64,000 nucleotides of DNA from Catonia carolina (lineage: Eukaryota > Arthropoda > Insecta > Hemiptera > Achilidae): contig JAQMRL010000003.1 of the NCBI GenBank assembly GCA_035578175.1, forward strand, positions 103,838,969-103,902,968, given 5' to 3'. Of the stretch, positions 45,609 to 57,211 are shown one piece after another (position 1 is the first letter of the stretch; each line of letters begins with the position of its first letter). Position numbers and translations under genes: made by a program. The notes under the pieces were generated by a model. That model was given only the letters and a program-made list of their open reading frames with translations, was not told where the DNA came from and made no database searches.

Positions 45609-45997
45609 CTGCCCATAACGACAGGTGGAGTGTCAAATTATTTACACTCAATCTGTTCGTTGCAGGGCTAAAATAAATAGTTCTGTTTCTTATCACATGA
45701 TCAGCCAATTAATTGAATGAATCATTTAAGAACAGACGAGGTAGAGGTGTAAAAGACATTAATCAGAGTTATCTCCTCTGAAAGTAATGAATTTTGATTA
45801 TACAGCCAGACCCTGTGGTGAATGAAGTGAAGATGTCATTTGCAGAGTGGAAAATATGTGCTTTTCAGAGGGCCCGGCATGCTGATAAGCGTACTTTTTC
45901 ACTCAGTGAGGAAGGCTTGGTAAACCTCCTCACTCGTCGTTTTACGTAGTAAAACCTCTACTGGTTCAAACCAGTTCAGCTGATGACCTGAACAACA
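45609..45997 (+). mobile_element. SINE-A copy 7, perfect 11 bp TSD
   Basis: 389 bp. Direct repeat TATAAAAACAA at 45598-45608 and 45998-46008, no mismatch. Among the youngest copies by appearance. Confidence 0.96.
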
Positions 45998-46094
45998 TAT
46001 AAAAACAAAACAAATAGTGGAACTATTTTTACTAAAACCTATACAGAAGATTTTATAATCTTCATTCATTTGTATAAAGCTCATTGATATGATT

Positions 46095-46432
46095 AGTTGT
46101 TATTGAGGTCATCAGCTGAAAGACAGGTTTGAACCTCTATTAGGCTTTACTAAGTAAAACGAGGAGTGAGGTGGTTTACAAATGCCTTCCTCACTCAGTG
46201 AAAAAGTATGCTTATCAGCATGTCCGGCCCTCTGAAAAGCATCTACTTTCCACCCTGGAAATGCCACCTTCACTTCATTCACCACAGGGTCTGGCTGTAT
46301 AATGTAATTCATTACTCTCAGGTGAGATAATTGAGTAGTATCATGTACCCCTCTACCTCTTCTGTTCTTAAATGATTCAGTCATATAATTGGCTGACCGT
46401 GTGATAAGCAGAACTATTTTTTGTACCCCTTT
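46095..46432 (-). mobile_element. SINE-A copy 8, 5'-truncated
   Basis: Runs from the tail (GTTGTTATTGAGGTCATC on plus) to ACTATTTTTTGTACC. The first 50 bp or so of the family are missing, where the Harbinger-like remnant begins. Confidence 0.9.
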
Positions 46433-46434
46433 GT

Positions 46435-46820
46435 GTAACCCAATTCAGCACCGTAAGGCCTTTCATCCATCAGCACGACGCGCCGTCGCTTTGAGGTCGA
46501 AGCTCGTTGTTAATGAATGCATGTTCTTCCACCAAGGCTACGGCGACGCTACCTGCTCGTACCAGTCGTGAGCGACCTGACTTGCAGTACCTCCGTACAA
46601 TTAGTATCCTATAAACCATGGCTGAAGATGCGTTTAGCTTCGCACTTATGGTGAAAATTGAATAACGTAAATGCCTGTTTACCTTGGACAATTCGAATTG
46701 GCACAAGCAGCTTCGGTGTTTATCTACTCCACTCTTCGCCACTCGCCCTGCAACGACGGTACAGTCACAAAAGTTTACAATCGCTACTGTAATGTGCGAC
46801 TCACGCTCGGTCACTACGCT
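46435..46820 (+). pseudogene. Harbinger-like remnant, plus-strand copy
   Basis: Homologous to the minus-strand remnant at 47045-47670 through PFIHQHDA (PFVHKHDA there), then STKAT (YTKAT), then YLGQFELAQ (YCGQFELAQ). GC-rich against its surroundings. No open frame over the whole, and the Harbinger N-terminal block is missing here. Identification as Harbinger depends on the sister copy. Confidence 0.55.
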
Positions 46821-47044
46821 TTGTTTTCACTGTTATTATTAATAATTTAGTCAGACATAATGATGTGATTAATTTGTTTTCATATGATTTTCTATTCATT
46901 ATAATATATTCAGACCAATTTTTTTAGTTAGTTGCGTGCGTGTGAAGTAGATAGCTACTTCAGAATTATTTAGAGTATAGTTTAGTGAGTTTTTGCGGTT
47001 TATTTCTTGTAAATTATAATTTAAATTTTTACTGGGACAAATTC

Positions 47045-47670
47045 AATACATATTTTAAAATGAAATAATTATTTGTATGTTTGTACATTGAAATAAGGTT
47101 GTAGACCTTGTTGAAAGAATAGGTTATGGACATACTTTATGCGGAACTGTGTGTACACGTAGAGTAAGAGTTGTGCCAGTTCAAATTGTCCACAGTATAC
47201 ATCCTCAATTCTTCGATATTCGATATTTATATTTGAACTGCTTCGCGTCAAAGGACAGTTCTTTTGCACACAAAAACTATCCTTTATTAATATTATCGCG
47301 AATATACGGTTTTATCTAGCAACTACGGCGGTTTTTCTTTCTACGACGGTAAAAATAGTACTCTTAAGATTTATATCATCTTCATCACTGGACATTTTGC
47401 AACCGACTACTCGGTTTAGAGGAGAGTCGTGTCACCGTCGCGTAGCCTTGGTGTACGTACGATTGATACGAAAACTGATTGCTTGCTTGGTCGCCTGTAT
47501 ATCGTCGCGTCGTGACAGCGTCGAAATCGCGTCGTGCTTGTGAACGAAGGGCTTAGAGTATCGGTAAATGCTATGTGTTTTTGAACGAACGAACGTTGTT
47601 TTATCTGTAACCTTAACCACAGATTGATCTCAATTAATTCGGATTTTAAAACTTCCACTATCTAATTTAG
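47045..47670 (-). pseudogene. Harbinger transposase N-terminal remnant, minus copy
   Basis: At about 47205-47310 (minus) a frame reads KPYIRDNINKG, a stop, FLCAKELSFDAKQFKYKYRISKN, stop. This is the HARBI1-type block (WVHPYIRDN..KGSF..A..L..D...F..YFR.S) that precedes DDE_Tnp_4. Upstream of it MSSDEDD marks a likely start. Downstream the sequence jumps to YCGQFELAQLLLYVYTQ, also found in the plus copy, with the DDE domain absent. The element boundaries were not found. Confidence 0.65.
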
Positions 47671-48605
47671 AATTATTTCATTATCAAGTACATTCAGTTT
47701 TTTTAGAAAATTTCCAATGATTAAAAGATTATTGGTATGGGGTGTTTGGAATGATTAAAAATGTATAATTTGATCAGTGTTACTAAAACAGATTTTTATC
47801 CGATAAAATTAGCAGAAGTAAACAAAATAAAGGTTATTCGAGGATGTAGTATTAAAAAAAAGTTTACTTGTGTTTGATCATCGGCTTGTTTATTTATCAT
47901 TATTTGAACGAGTGATAGGCCTAAGAAGTGGGCGATTGCGTCCTTGAACTTCGTAATTTTGTTCTAACTCCAGTTATTGCGGAATCTGTTTCTGTTATGT
48001 ACACATACGTACAGTACAACGTACTTGCTCTCTTATATTCTTTCATTTATTGTGTTGTTGGTACAGTACTGTTTGTTCTTTTAATTTTATTTCTTTTTCT
48101 TCTGCTTATTCTTTTCTTTTTTTATTAGTCATAGTTAAATGTGAAGCGCCAGTCGTTCACCATTAGGAACTTGATATTTATTTTAGTTCAGAAAACTCAC
48201 TCTACAAAAACCATGAAAAATTATATGGCTCATAAAATAAAATCCTTTTCAGTTTGTACGCGTATATTCTCCATTTAATTATATGCACCGTTTATTGCTA
48301 CTTCTGATATTTAAATGCGCACTGTGTTTGGTAGGGATTTAGTTTTATTATTTTTGTTGAGATTTATTTTACACGTATTATTTACTTATTTTATTTTATT
48401 ATTCGTTAATGTAGCTGGTTAATAAAATTATCATGCCAATAGCGATAAATTTACTTTATAAACAATGATATTTCTGGACCTCATTGACTTCTGTTGAACG
48501 AATTTTCTTGTATTAGTCAATACAGTAATCTCCCGGTTTCGGAACGGTCGAGAAATAATAATATTAAAAACCAAAATAGAGCATTTTCAATGTATTGTGC
48601 GAGGC
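47671..48605. other. AT-rich stretch, nothing seen
   Basis: No gene or repeat recognised. Confidence 0.5.
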
Positions 48606-48762
48606 GTAGTATACTTTCTCTTACCTATATATAGAATATATAGAAAGGAAAGTATTCCTTTCATGTCGATTTTTCGAAATTGAGTTTTCACCGGGTCTAC
48701 ACGTTTTCAGACCCCCTGAACCCAGAAAACATGTTTTTAGCGATTGGTCTGTGTGTGTGTGT

Positions 48763-48841
<79 letters not shown>

Positions 48842-49320
48842 CGCGCGCGCGCACGTGTGTGAACAGAATATCTCAAGAACGGAACATCGTACGAACTTGA
48901 AACTTGAAACTTAAGTTAGATACCACCAGAGGACCCGACACGAACATTTTCATTAAAATCGGTCAAATGGAAGTAGTAGTTTATTCGTGTAATTTTTTAC
49001 TTTTTTGCGATTTTCTCAAAAACGGCTCCTATGATTTTTTTTAAATCGCCTCATTTACTACCTACATTTTTTATGCTCGACAAGATAGGGTAGGCGCCAT
49101 GTCTGCTGAAATTCTTGGAAAGGCTGTTTTCTGTTAAAAAAAATTGTTTTTTTTAAGATTGCAATTTTTATTTAGAGCATTTTTTTCTACAGAGCCTAGT
49201 TTAGCGTGAAAGCGTGATTTTCCGTATTTTTAAGCCAAACAGGTTGATTTTCATTATGCATCATTCACTCACAATTAAAATAAGTTTAGTTTTTTTGTTT
49301 ATTTCTAATGTTTTATTATA
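48606..49320 (+). mobile_element. F element copy 8, with long GT array
   Basis: Starts ATACTTTCTCTTACCTATAT. The family GT run is expanded to about 90 bp (48751-48838) plus GCGC and GT ends to 48860. Part of the middle is deleted (from the TTAAGATTGCAA point near 49165 directly to ATTTTTATTTAGAGC). It ends at TAATGTTTTATTATA, where a SINE-C is attached, so the final 80 bp or so are lost. Confidence 0.88.
48751..48860. repeat. GT microsatellite inside F copy 8
   Basis: Almost pure GT with one AT interruption, then alternating GC and GT. All frames across it are artefacts (VCVC or HTHT). Confidence 0.95.
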
Positions 49321-49482
49321 AGTCGCATCAACTCCTTGGTCATTAGTGACTACGGTGGGTTATGAAACATTAACTGTGGGATTTGACACGTGAAAATTTC
49401 CAGACCCTAGCCGGTAATCGAGCCCGGGACCTCCGGGTGGTAGGCTAACACGCTAACCACTACGCTACGGATGCGGTCACTA
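49321..49482 (-). mobile_element. SINE-C copy 2 (tRNA-derived)
   Basis: Minus strand: GTGACCGCATCCGTAGCGTA then GTGGTTAGCGTG (A-box region), TCCCGGGCTCGATTACCGG (diverged B box), then TCTGGAAATTTTCACG and a tail TGATGCGACTT. The best SINE-C copy. Confidence 0.85.
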
Positions 49483-50004
49483 TACTTTTTTATTTTTGTA
49501 CATTTTTAATTGTTGTTTTGATAAAGTTGATTCCTATGTAATTCAATCACTGTGCTATAAATTAAAGTTAATTATATTATATTTTATGATTCACATTTCG
49601 GTAGCCAGTTCTCTGCAGATATTTTTAAATATTTTAGTACTGCGTAGTCACTGCAAAATCGTCAATACTAGAAGCGTTTAAAAAATGGTTTTATAAATAT
49701 TTTACAGGAAGATATTCTACTAAACTCTGAATTATTTTAGTTAATAGGACATTGTATTTATATTTTAAAGCGGTAAAAATTGAGCTAACTTCTATTATAC
49801 GCCATTTTATTTGTTTCAGTATTTTTGAACGATTCGTTTTTTAAATTTTTACTCATAACGTTTTTTTGTATTATTCAGACAGTAGAATTTAAATTCTGAT
49901 TGTAATTGTCATATATTCATAATTGAAATCCTTAATCAAAATTTCAAACAAAAGCTTTCGTAAACGGTTTTTTAATCGGTCAAGTGGTCTACTGAATGTC
50001 TTAG
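49483..50004. other. AT-rich stretch, nothing seen
   Basis: No gene or repeat recognised. Confidence 0.5.
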
Positions 50005-50012
50005 AAATTTAG

Positions 50013-50488
50013 GGTCTTTCTGTTATTCCTCTGCCCTTCAGCATAATTTGTCACATTTTGTGGATATACTTTTGTAGGTAAAGATGTCTTTCAGTATTTT
50101 TAACGATAGAAACGGGGAGAATATTTAAAAAATCATTTAAATCTATATTTTTCAAGTTAACGTTTAACTATTTATTGAAAGTTATTAAATAATTTAATAA
50201 TATTTAATGTAATGATGTTAATTTTATTTAATGGTTAATTTATTTAATGATGCCATGTACTCAATGAGTTTATATTTCATTATTACTTAAAGTAAAACAA
50301 TACAGTAACAATATTGAGAAAAATCAATGTATTTACCTTACCTATTTTTAACCTTAACTTTAAGAATATTTGTGAGGAATTTTTAAAATATTTTTCTTGT
50401 TTTGTCGTTAAAAGTATAATAAGATTGCATACGAAATAACTATTAAATGTGTCAAATTATGCGTTGGAGGGGATGTAACGGAAAAGAC
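50013..50488. mobile_element. E MITE copy 3, perfect 8 bp TSD
   Basis: 476 bp, ends GGTCTTTCTGTTATTCCTC and TAACGGAAAAGAC. Direct repeat AAATTTAG at 50005-50012 and 50489-50496, perfect. Inner arms as in the other two copies. Confidence 0.93.
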
Positions 50489-50496
50489 AAATTTAG

Positions 50497-51154
50497 ATGA
50501 GATTTGGTGAACAGCAAAATACAGAATGCTGAATTCTTTAAAAATCTACATCATATTTTTGGATTTTCGATGAGTTCGATGTGTACATAAAAACAGTAAT
50601 TCCGTTCGCTAACTTTGTTAGTGTTCCTTTTAACTTTACAATCAACTTGCTTTCTGTTTTTTAATAAAAAAAATATTACGTTTACATTCCTGGATTTGAA
50701 CAAATCCGAAAATAGATCATATAATTTTATCCGGTCAAAAATATAACTAAAATAATAGGTTGTATGTACGTAATCTAAATCATAATGAAATATATTCTGA
50801 GAATCCTTAAAATAAAATATAGTTAGTAGTATTTTTGAAATATTAATCGACATTTGTATATTAAGTTATATTTATCTTGTGATTACTCATACTTGTAATT
50901 TTCTTATGACGTTAGGGGGTGTCAGGATATAAAGGGGTAGGTATGACTAATAAATAGTTCAACAGGAAATGAGTAGATTGGTTCAAATGGGATGGTTGCA
51001 TTTTAAATACGTAATCCAGTCATTCGTTCATTTGTTTTCTTCTAGCTAAGATAAATTATTAATTCCTTATTTATTATGTATTGACAGTTCAGTGTTTGAT
51101 ATTATTGTTGTGGTTTATTCATGTTGTTTTATTTATTAATAAATTAGTATTACG
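50497..51154. other. AT-rich stretch before a candidate first exon
   Basis: The 100-codon minus frame at 50551-50853 is AT-driven. An in-frame TAA at 51140-51142 precedes the ATG at 51155. Confidence 0.4.
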
Positions 51155-51292
51155 ATGATTTTAAAGTGGCTTTTGTCTAAGTGTACTAACGTTGGATTTA
51201 GTAATGTTGAATTTGATGATATGCGGCGGTCTTTTCATTCTAAATTAACTGGCTTGCATGATAACTATACGTTCAGTTTTCCACGTTTTAAG
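51155..51292 (+). CDS. Candidate first coding exon B (46 codons)
   Basis: MILKWLLSKCTNVGFSNVEF, then DDMRRSFHSKLTGLHDNYTF, then SFPRFK. In-frame stop 13 nt upstream of the ATG; donor GTATTT at 51293 in phase 0, weaker than that of exon A. The mixture of charged and aromatic residues is protein-like. No domain recognised. As with 42023-42178, it could be an alternative N-terminus spliced to a common downstream exon, since both donors are phase 0 on the same strand. A TSD-less SINE-A copy follows after 60 bp. Confidence 0.4.
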
Positions 51293-51351
51293 GTATTTTA
51301 AACATTATTATGTTCTAATTTACTATTTTTATCTGTTATAATAATTTTTAT

Positions 51352-51700
51352 TGATCTGCTAGTTCTAGGGCTACAAAAAATAGTTTTGTTTCTTTTCACA
51401 TGGTCAGCCAATTATATGGCTAAATCATTTAAGAACAATAGAAGTAGTGGTGTAAAAGACACTCAGTTGTCTCATCTGAGAGTAATGCGTTTCATTATAC
51501 AACCAGAACCTTTGGTGAATGAAATGAAGGTCCCATTTGCAGGTTGGAAAGTAGATGCTTTTTAGAGGACCTGGCATGCTTATAAGCATAATTTTCAACT
51601 CGGTGAGGACGGTACAGAAAAACTATCTCACTCCTCGTTTTATTTAGTAAAGCCTCTAGAGGTTCAAACCAGATTTTCGGCTGATGATCTAAACAACAGC
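51352..51700 (+). mobile_element. SINE-A copy 9, lacks the first 45 bp
   Basis: Begins TTGATCTGCTAGTTCTAGGGC, as in copy 5; ends GATGATCTAAACAACAGC. Diverged. Confidence 0.88.
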
Positions 51701-52241
51701 AATCATTTCTACAATATATTGTAACACCTAAGCCCAGGTTCGTTCGGGATCTGGGTATAATAAATAACAAACAGACTTTCATTAAACTTATTGACACAAT
51801 TTACAATCGATTATTAAATTGAGACTACTAACAAATACAATTAGTTACTTCAATTAAATTAATTACAAAACTTTAGCTTAAACTAGACGTGACTATAATT
51901 AAGATATTGTCAACTTAACAATCAAAACAAATAATTTATCTGTCTACAACCACTTGAGATAAATTTTTTATCAATAAGTCTTCCACCCGTACGCACTTGC
52001 ACTATTAACGTAATACAGAACCGGTTTCGAAACGGCCCCGACAAGACTAATTCTATTCACAGTACAAGTAACAACACTAACCCGTACAAAGGGGGTAACT
52101 GTTTTCATACGTGCTGTCTGATAATTGCTCAAACAATCGAGCCTCTTTCAAACATTTCTCCGCTGGACTGGAACATGGTATAAATAATCAAAAATAAAAA
52201 CAATCGTTTCTACTAGTTTCAATTTCTGAGAATAGACCTTT
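51701..52241. other. Unassigned stretch
   Basis: Less AT-rich than average, no frame over 60 codons, no recognised repeat. Confidence 0.45.
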
Positions 52242-52636
52242 CGCCCATAACAGGCGGATGGAGTGTTAAATAATTTGCACTCGATCTGTTGGTTTTAGGG
52301 CTACAAAAAATAGTTCTGTTTCTTATTACATCGTTTACCAATTATATGACTGACCTATTTAAGAACAGAAGAGGTAAAGGTGTAAGAGCCACTTATTAGA
52401 GTTATCTCCTCTGAGAGTAATGAATTTCACCGTACAGCTAGACCCTGTGGTGAGTGAAGTGAAGTCGTCATTTGCAGGGCGGAAAGTGGGTGCTTTTCGG
52501 AAAGCCTGGAATGCTGATAAGCATACTCTTTTAACTCAATGAGGAAGGCAATAGTAAACCACCTCACTCCTCGATATTACATAGTAAAACCTCTAGAGGT
52601 TAAAACCAGAATTTCTGCTGTTCACCTAAACAACAC
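52242..52636 (+). mobile_element. SINE-A copy 10
   Basis: Full-length, diverged (GCCCATAACAGGCGGATGGA to CACCTAAACAACAC). TSD not resolved. Confidence 0.9.
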
Positions 52637-53405
52637 AAGTTGACCTAATAGAGTTATAGGATTAAATGTTATGAATTAAGCAATTTCTGTTATGAGTATT
52701 TTTTACATTATCCAATTGTAATTTATGAGTTTAATATACTTTTGGAAACGGTTCTTAAATTTTAAGAAACTTTGCACTTTATTTTTAAATTCAACTGTTA
52801 GGTAAGTGCTTTCCTGAAATTATTATGATTATTTTTTAAGGATACTACATTGTAACTGATCATTACTGTAGATTACGATGAAGAATGTACTGAAGAGTAC
52901 CAAAAATTACTTTGCCAAATTTTTTACTTGAATGTACTTTCCTAAATTCGTTATTCGGCCAAAATATTGAATATTTCTAAATTGGGTGGAAATTTATCTC
53001 ATGAAATTGTTTTGCATATTTTTTATTTTGTATTATTAAGAAATTTAGGTGTGATCATTTCAGTGTTTAATGTTATTGTAATTGAAAGCAAATTTAGCTG
53101 AATCATGACTGTTATTAAAGAGTCCACTGGCCTTTTGCATTTATTATTCAAGGCAGACTGCATGGAAACTTTTATAGTCCATTTGTTCTACATAGTTTAT
53201 TATTACTATTATTTTTATTGTGTCTATCAGATAGCCTATTTTCAATTAATTCTCCGTTTACTTTATTATACATTATTGCAGATTGTTGATGATATTGCAC
53301 ATCAGAATTGTTTTCTTTTTCTTGTGTATTGTGCAAGATTGTTTTTGAGACCTATTATTACTATTTGTAAAACTTCCCTTTATTGGTTCAATTTGAATCA
53401 GTTGA
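52637..53405. other. AT-rich stretch; long frame judged chance
   Basis: A 130-codon plus frame (53105-53497) is dominated by F, Y, L and I and runs into the tandem duplication. Confidence 0.5.
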
Positions 53406-54399
53406 CACTATTTCTGCATTATGTTTTGTTATTAGCTTATCATAAAAAATTTTTTTTTATGAATTTTTGTTTTATATCCGACTGTTGTGGAAGTTAAGGA
53501 CGTTGTTTGCACGTACAGACAGTGAAGTGTGAATAATGCCAATGAAAATAAATTATGAAAAAATTGCCAGACCTAACTGGGATTCGAATTGTGAACCTTA
53601 GACATAAAAGCCACTTGCAAGTGAAATACAGTTATGTCTGTACTGATTTTACACTGTGGTTCTTTTGTTTCAACTGTTTTAGGGCTTTCGTTCGATTTTT
53701 TTTAAATTTTAATTTATTAATTTCGGTCCCAAATTTTATTAGGTGATTTACAATTTTCGATTTTTGTTAGTTTTTAATCCTTTTAAGTTTGGTGTCGATG
53801 ATTATAAAGTAATATAACAGATTTATACATGAACTTTTACGTTCATCACTCCATTTAGCTTTCGGTTGTTCATTTTGGCACTATTTCTGCTTTATATTTT
53901 ATTATTAGCTTATCAGAAGAAAAAATTATTTTTTATGATTTTTTTTTATTTACATCCGACTGTTATGGACATTACGGACGTTGTTCGTACGTACAAACGG
54001 TGAAGCGTAAAAATAAGTGATTTTCAATTTGTCAATTTTTTGATGATGAAATTTAGTAATGAAAAAAGTACCAGACCTGACCCCGGGATTTGGATTTTGA
54101 ACCTTAGACATAAAAGCAACTTGCAAGTGAAATACAATTATGTCTATACTGATTTTACACCATAGTTCTTATTTAAGTTTCAACTGTTTTAAGACTTTCG
54201 TTCGGATTTTTTGAATTATTTTTATTATTAGTTTCGGTCCAGACTTCTGTTAAGTGATTTTTACATTTTTAATTTTCGATTTTGTTAGTTTTTAATGCTG
54301 TTAAAAGTTTGGTGTCGATGATTATAAAATACATATATCAGATTTATACATAACCTTTTCCGTTCATCACTCCATTTAGCTTTCGGTTGTTCAATTTTG
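53406..54399. repeat. Tandem duplication, unit about 473 bp
   Basis: Copy 1 at 53406-53878 and copy 2 at 53879-54399 run in the same direction: CACTATTTCTGC, ATCCGACTGTT, GAACCTTAGACATAAAAGC, AACTTGCAAGTGAAATACA, TTGGTGTCGATGATTATAA and CATCACTCCATTTAGCTTTC recur in order. Each unit holds an old tRNA-SINE-like piece (GATTCGAATTG in copy 1, with a SINE-B-like tail containing CCGACTGTT). Copy 2 is slightly longer. Confidence 0.92.
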
Positions 54400-54540
54400 A
54401 TTTTATGTAAACCTTTGAACTCTTTAACTTGAAGAAATATTAGAAAATGAAAACGTTTATTTATGAAGTTATAAAAGGGCTATTTTTACCTGGAGATGAC
54501 TGACTAATTGTTTTTGAAGATATGGGTAGAGGATGAGCGT

Positions 54541-54922
54541 TACGGCCAAGTGGAGTGTTACATTTTTTGCACTCGATCTGGTAGTTCCAGGGCTACAAAA
54601 AAGTATTTCTGTTTCTTATCACATGGTCAGCCAATAATTATGACTAGAAGAGGTAGATCTGTAAAAGACACTAGTCAGATATAATTATCTTCTCTGAGAG
54701 TAATGAATTTCATTGCACAACCAAACTCTGTAGTGAATGAAGTGAAGGTGTCATTTGCGGGTTGGAAGGTAGATGCTTTTTCAGAGAGCCTGCCATGCTG
54801 ATGAGCATGGCATACTTTTTCACGCAAAGAGGAAGGCAGTGGTAAACCACCTCACTCCTTATTTTACTTAGTAAAGATTTTAGAATTTGAAACCAGTTTT
54901 TTGGCTGATGACCTAAACAACA
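54541..54922 (+). mobile_element. SINE-A copy 11
   Basis: TACGGCCAAGTGGAGTGTTA to GATGACCTAAACAAC. Diverged, TSD not resolved. Confidence 0.9.
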
Positions 54923-55599
54923 TTTCATTATTGCGTCGATTAAGCACATTTTCATCTGGTCTGTTTATCATTACAAAATTTTATCAGTCTATTTCGTTTT
55001 GCATTTAAAATGTGCCATTCTAATAATGCATTGCATAACCAATGTAAATATAATTCGATTTTCTTTTGCCCTGTTTTTTTTTTATTGCACAATACTGTAT
55101 CTATTGTTACTGTTGATCATTACAGGATATACTGTTAAATAATTCTAAACTGTACTGAACAGTTATTATGTAGAAGATAGGAGGTGGTCACCCTACCTAT
55201 AATTTGCCAATTTTCACGTGGGAGGCGTGACCGACCGTGTTTGTAGTATCGGTGAAAGCAATAATAAACGCTTCTAAAACTAAATGCACCATATTATACA
55301 ATCTATATACATAAAAAATAAATTTTCTACGGTTTGAAATATTTTATTTATTTGTGGTTTTCTTGGGTGGCCCAGTTAAAGTGTATTACTCATTGAGTTT
55401 TAAACGTATTATTAAATATTTTTAATGAGTATATTTAAATACAATGTTAATGTTTTGTAATGTATATAATAAAGTAATATGTGATTAGCATATAGTGGTG
55501 ATGCTGTACAGGTTTATAATGTATTTTATTTAATACTGAATTTACTTCAATAAAAATACAGTGTAGTAGTGTTATGACAGGGACAGCGAGATTTGGTTT
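54923..55599. other. AT-rich stretch, nothing seen
   Basis: No gene or repeat recognised. Confidence 0.5.
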
Positions 55600-56510
55600 T
55601 TAAAAAAATCTGGTGGGGAAGCACTCACGCGATTTTCTCTTGATAAGATAAATAACAAAACAATATAAAATGAAAATCAACCTCTGTAGAACTTAAATTT
55701 ATGGGAACTTAAAAATAGGGGAAATCACTAATTGACGCTTAACTAGGCTCTGCTGAAGAAAATGCTTGAAATAAAATTGTAGGATTTTTAATTTCGTATA
55801 ACTTTGATTATCTTGTATATTCGTATACTTTTGTCGTGAAATCCATACTAAGGCCGCAGTATTTAAAAATCCAATATTTTACCGATTTTGTTGAGCAAAA
55901 TACAGAAAAATCACAAATTTTCGCTAAAAATTGTAGAAAAAAAAGCTTGAAATAAAATTAAAAGGTTTTTTAATGTTGTACAACTTTGATTAAATACATT
56001 TTTATTCTGAAATGGTATATTAAGTCCGCAATCTTAAAAAAAATTACACGAGAGCACAGGCCCCCTCAAGAATTTCAGCGGACATGGCGCTTAACTATCT
56101 TTAGAGCATAAAAAAATTTGGTAACTAAGGCGATTTAAAAAAAAAGTTGTAGAGCCGTTTTTAGATAATCACAAAAAAGCGAAAAATTGCACGAATTCAC
56201 TACTATTTCCGGTTGACCAATTTTGTTTTTGTCGGATTTCCTTGTGGTAGAAATACAGTACCACAAATTTCTTCTTAACCTAAGTTTCAAGTCTCAACTT
56301 TGTACAATATTCTGTTCTTGAGATATTTTGTAAACACTCGCGCGCGCGCGCGCACACCCACACACACTGACACTGACCAATCGCTAAAAATACATGTTTT
56401 TTTGGGTTCAGGGGGCCTGAAAACTTGTATTTACAATGAAACTGGATTTGGGAAAATAGATATCAAAACAACACTCCTTCTCTACATATGTAGGATAAGA
56501 TAAAGTAAAA
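55600..56510 (-). mobile_element. F element copy 9, diverged
   Basis: Starts AAAAATCTGGTGGGGAAGCAC; the inner end is GATTTTCTCTTGATAAG and the outer right end AGGATAAGATAAAGTAAAA. CG/CA run at 56338-56368. More mutations than copies 5-7. Confidence 0.85.
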
Positions 56511-56883
56511 ACACCGGTTCTGGATGCTTACATTGAAATTTTGTTTTTAGTTTTCCGTAAAATGTTACAGAAAACTAGAAATTACCCAAGTAAAGTGTAT
56601 CTTACTTAACACGATTTAATAAACATACAAATCTCCTTTTCTTTAACCTTATGGACATTCATGAAAATTAATTCGAGACATAAACACTTCAGAATTTAAG
56701 AATTGGCGGATCGTTTCAGTTTTTACGATGACTGAGTGTTTACTGTTTGTAATTTGTTGCCCATAATTTTTCATTTTCGTGTTCTTTATTTTTATTGTAT
56801 GTGGTGGTAAAAGAATTATGAAATTTTTAATTTTTTATAAATATATAACCTATATTATTTCATTGATTCGTGAATTTATGTAA
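56511..56883. other. AT-rich stretch, nothing seen
   Basis: No gene or repeat recognised. Confidence 0.5.
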
Positions 56884-57211
56884 AGTAGCATCAATAGAGC
56901 TTCGTGATTAATGACTACTACGTTTTATGGAACAATGGTTTCGTTAACGTGTATATTTTTTTTTTTTGTTTAACGTCCGACTATTTTCCAATTACTGCTA
57001 ATACAGACGATGAAGGATGAAATGATTTTTGCAACGTATGAAAATATGTCGTGCCTGAATGGGATTCGAACCCAAGACCACATGATGAGAGGCGAGCACG
57101 TTACCAACTACGCCAATGCGGCCGGTGTATAGGTTTCCAGACCCTTGCCGGAATCCGAATCCGGTACTTTTCATTTTGCAGCCTAGTATAGGCCTACTAA
57201 TTCCTGCGCGA
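56884..57211 (-). mobile_element. SINE-C copy 3, split by a SINE-B
   Basis: Left part 56884-56955 carries the SINE-C tail (GTAGCATCAATAGAGC, TAATGACTACTACG). The right part 57125-57211 carries its body and head (TTTCCAGACCCTTGCCGG, TCCTGCGCGACGAAGAC). The SINE-B lies between. Confidence 0.8.
56956..57124 (-). mobile_element. SINE-B copy 4, with 7 bp TSD
   Basis: Minus strand: GGCCGCATTGGCGTAGTTGG (A box), GGGTTCGAATCCC (B box), GTCGGACGTTAAAC and a poly(A). Direct repeat GTGTATA at 56949-56955 and 57125-57131 within SINE-C. Confidence 0.93.

Noticed and set aside
48621..48862. Frames of repeated His-Thr or Cys-Val
   Set aside because: They are translations of a GT microsatellite inside F copy 8.
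53105..53497. 130-codon plus frame
   Set aside because: Dominated by F, Y, L and I in AT-rich DNA, no domain, and it runs into a tandem duplication.
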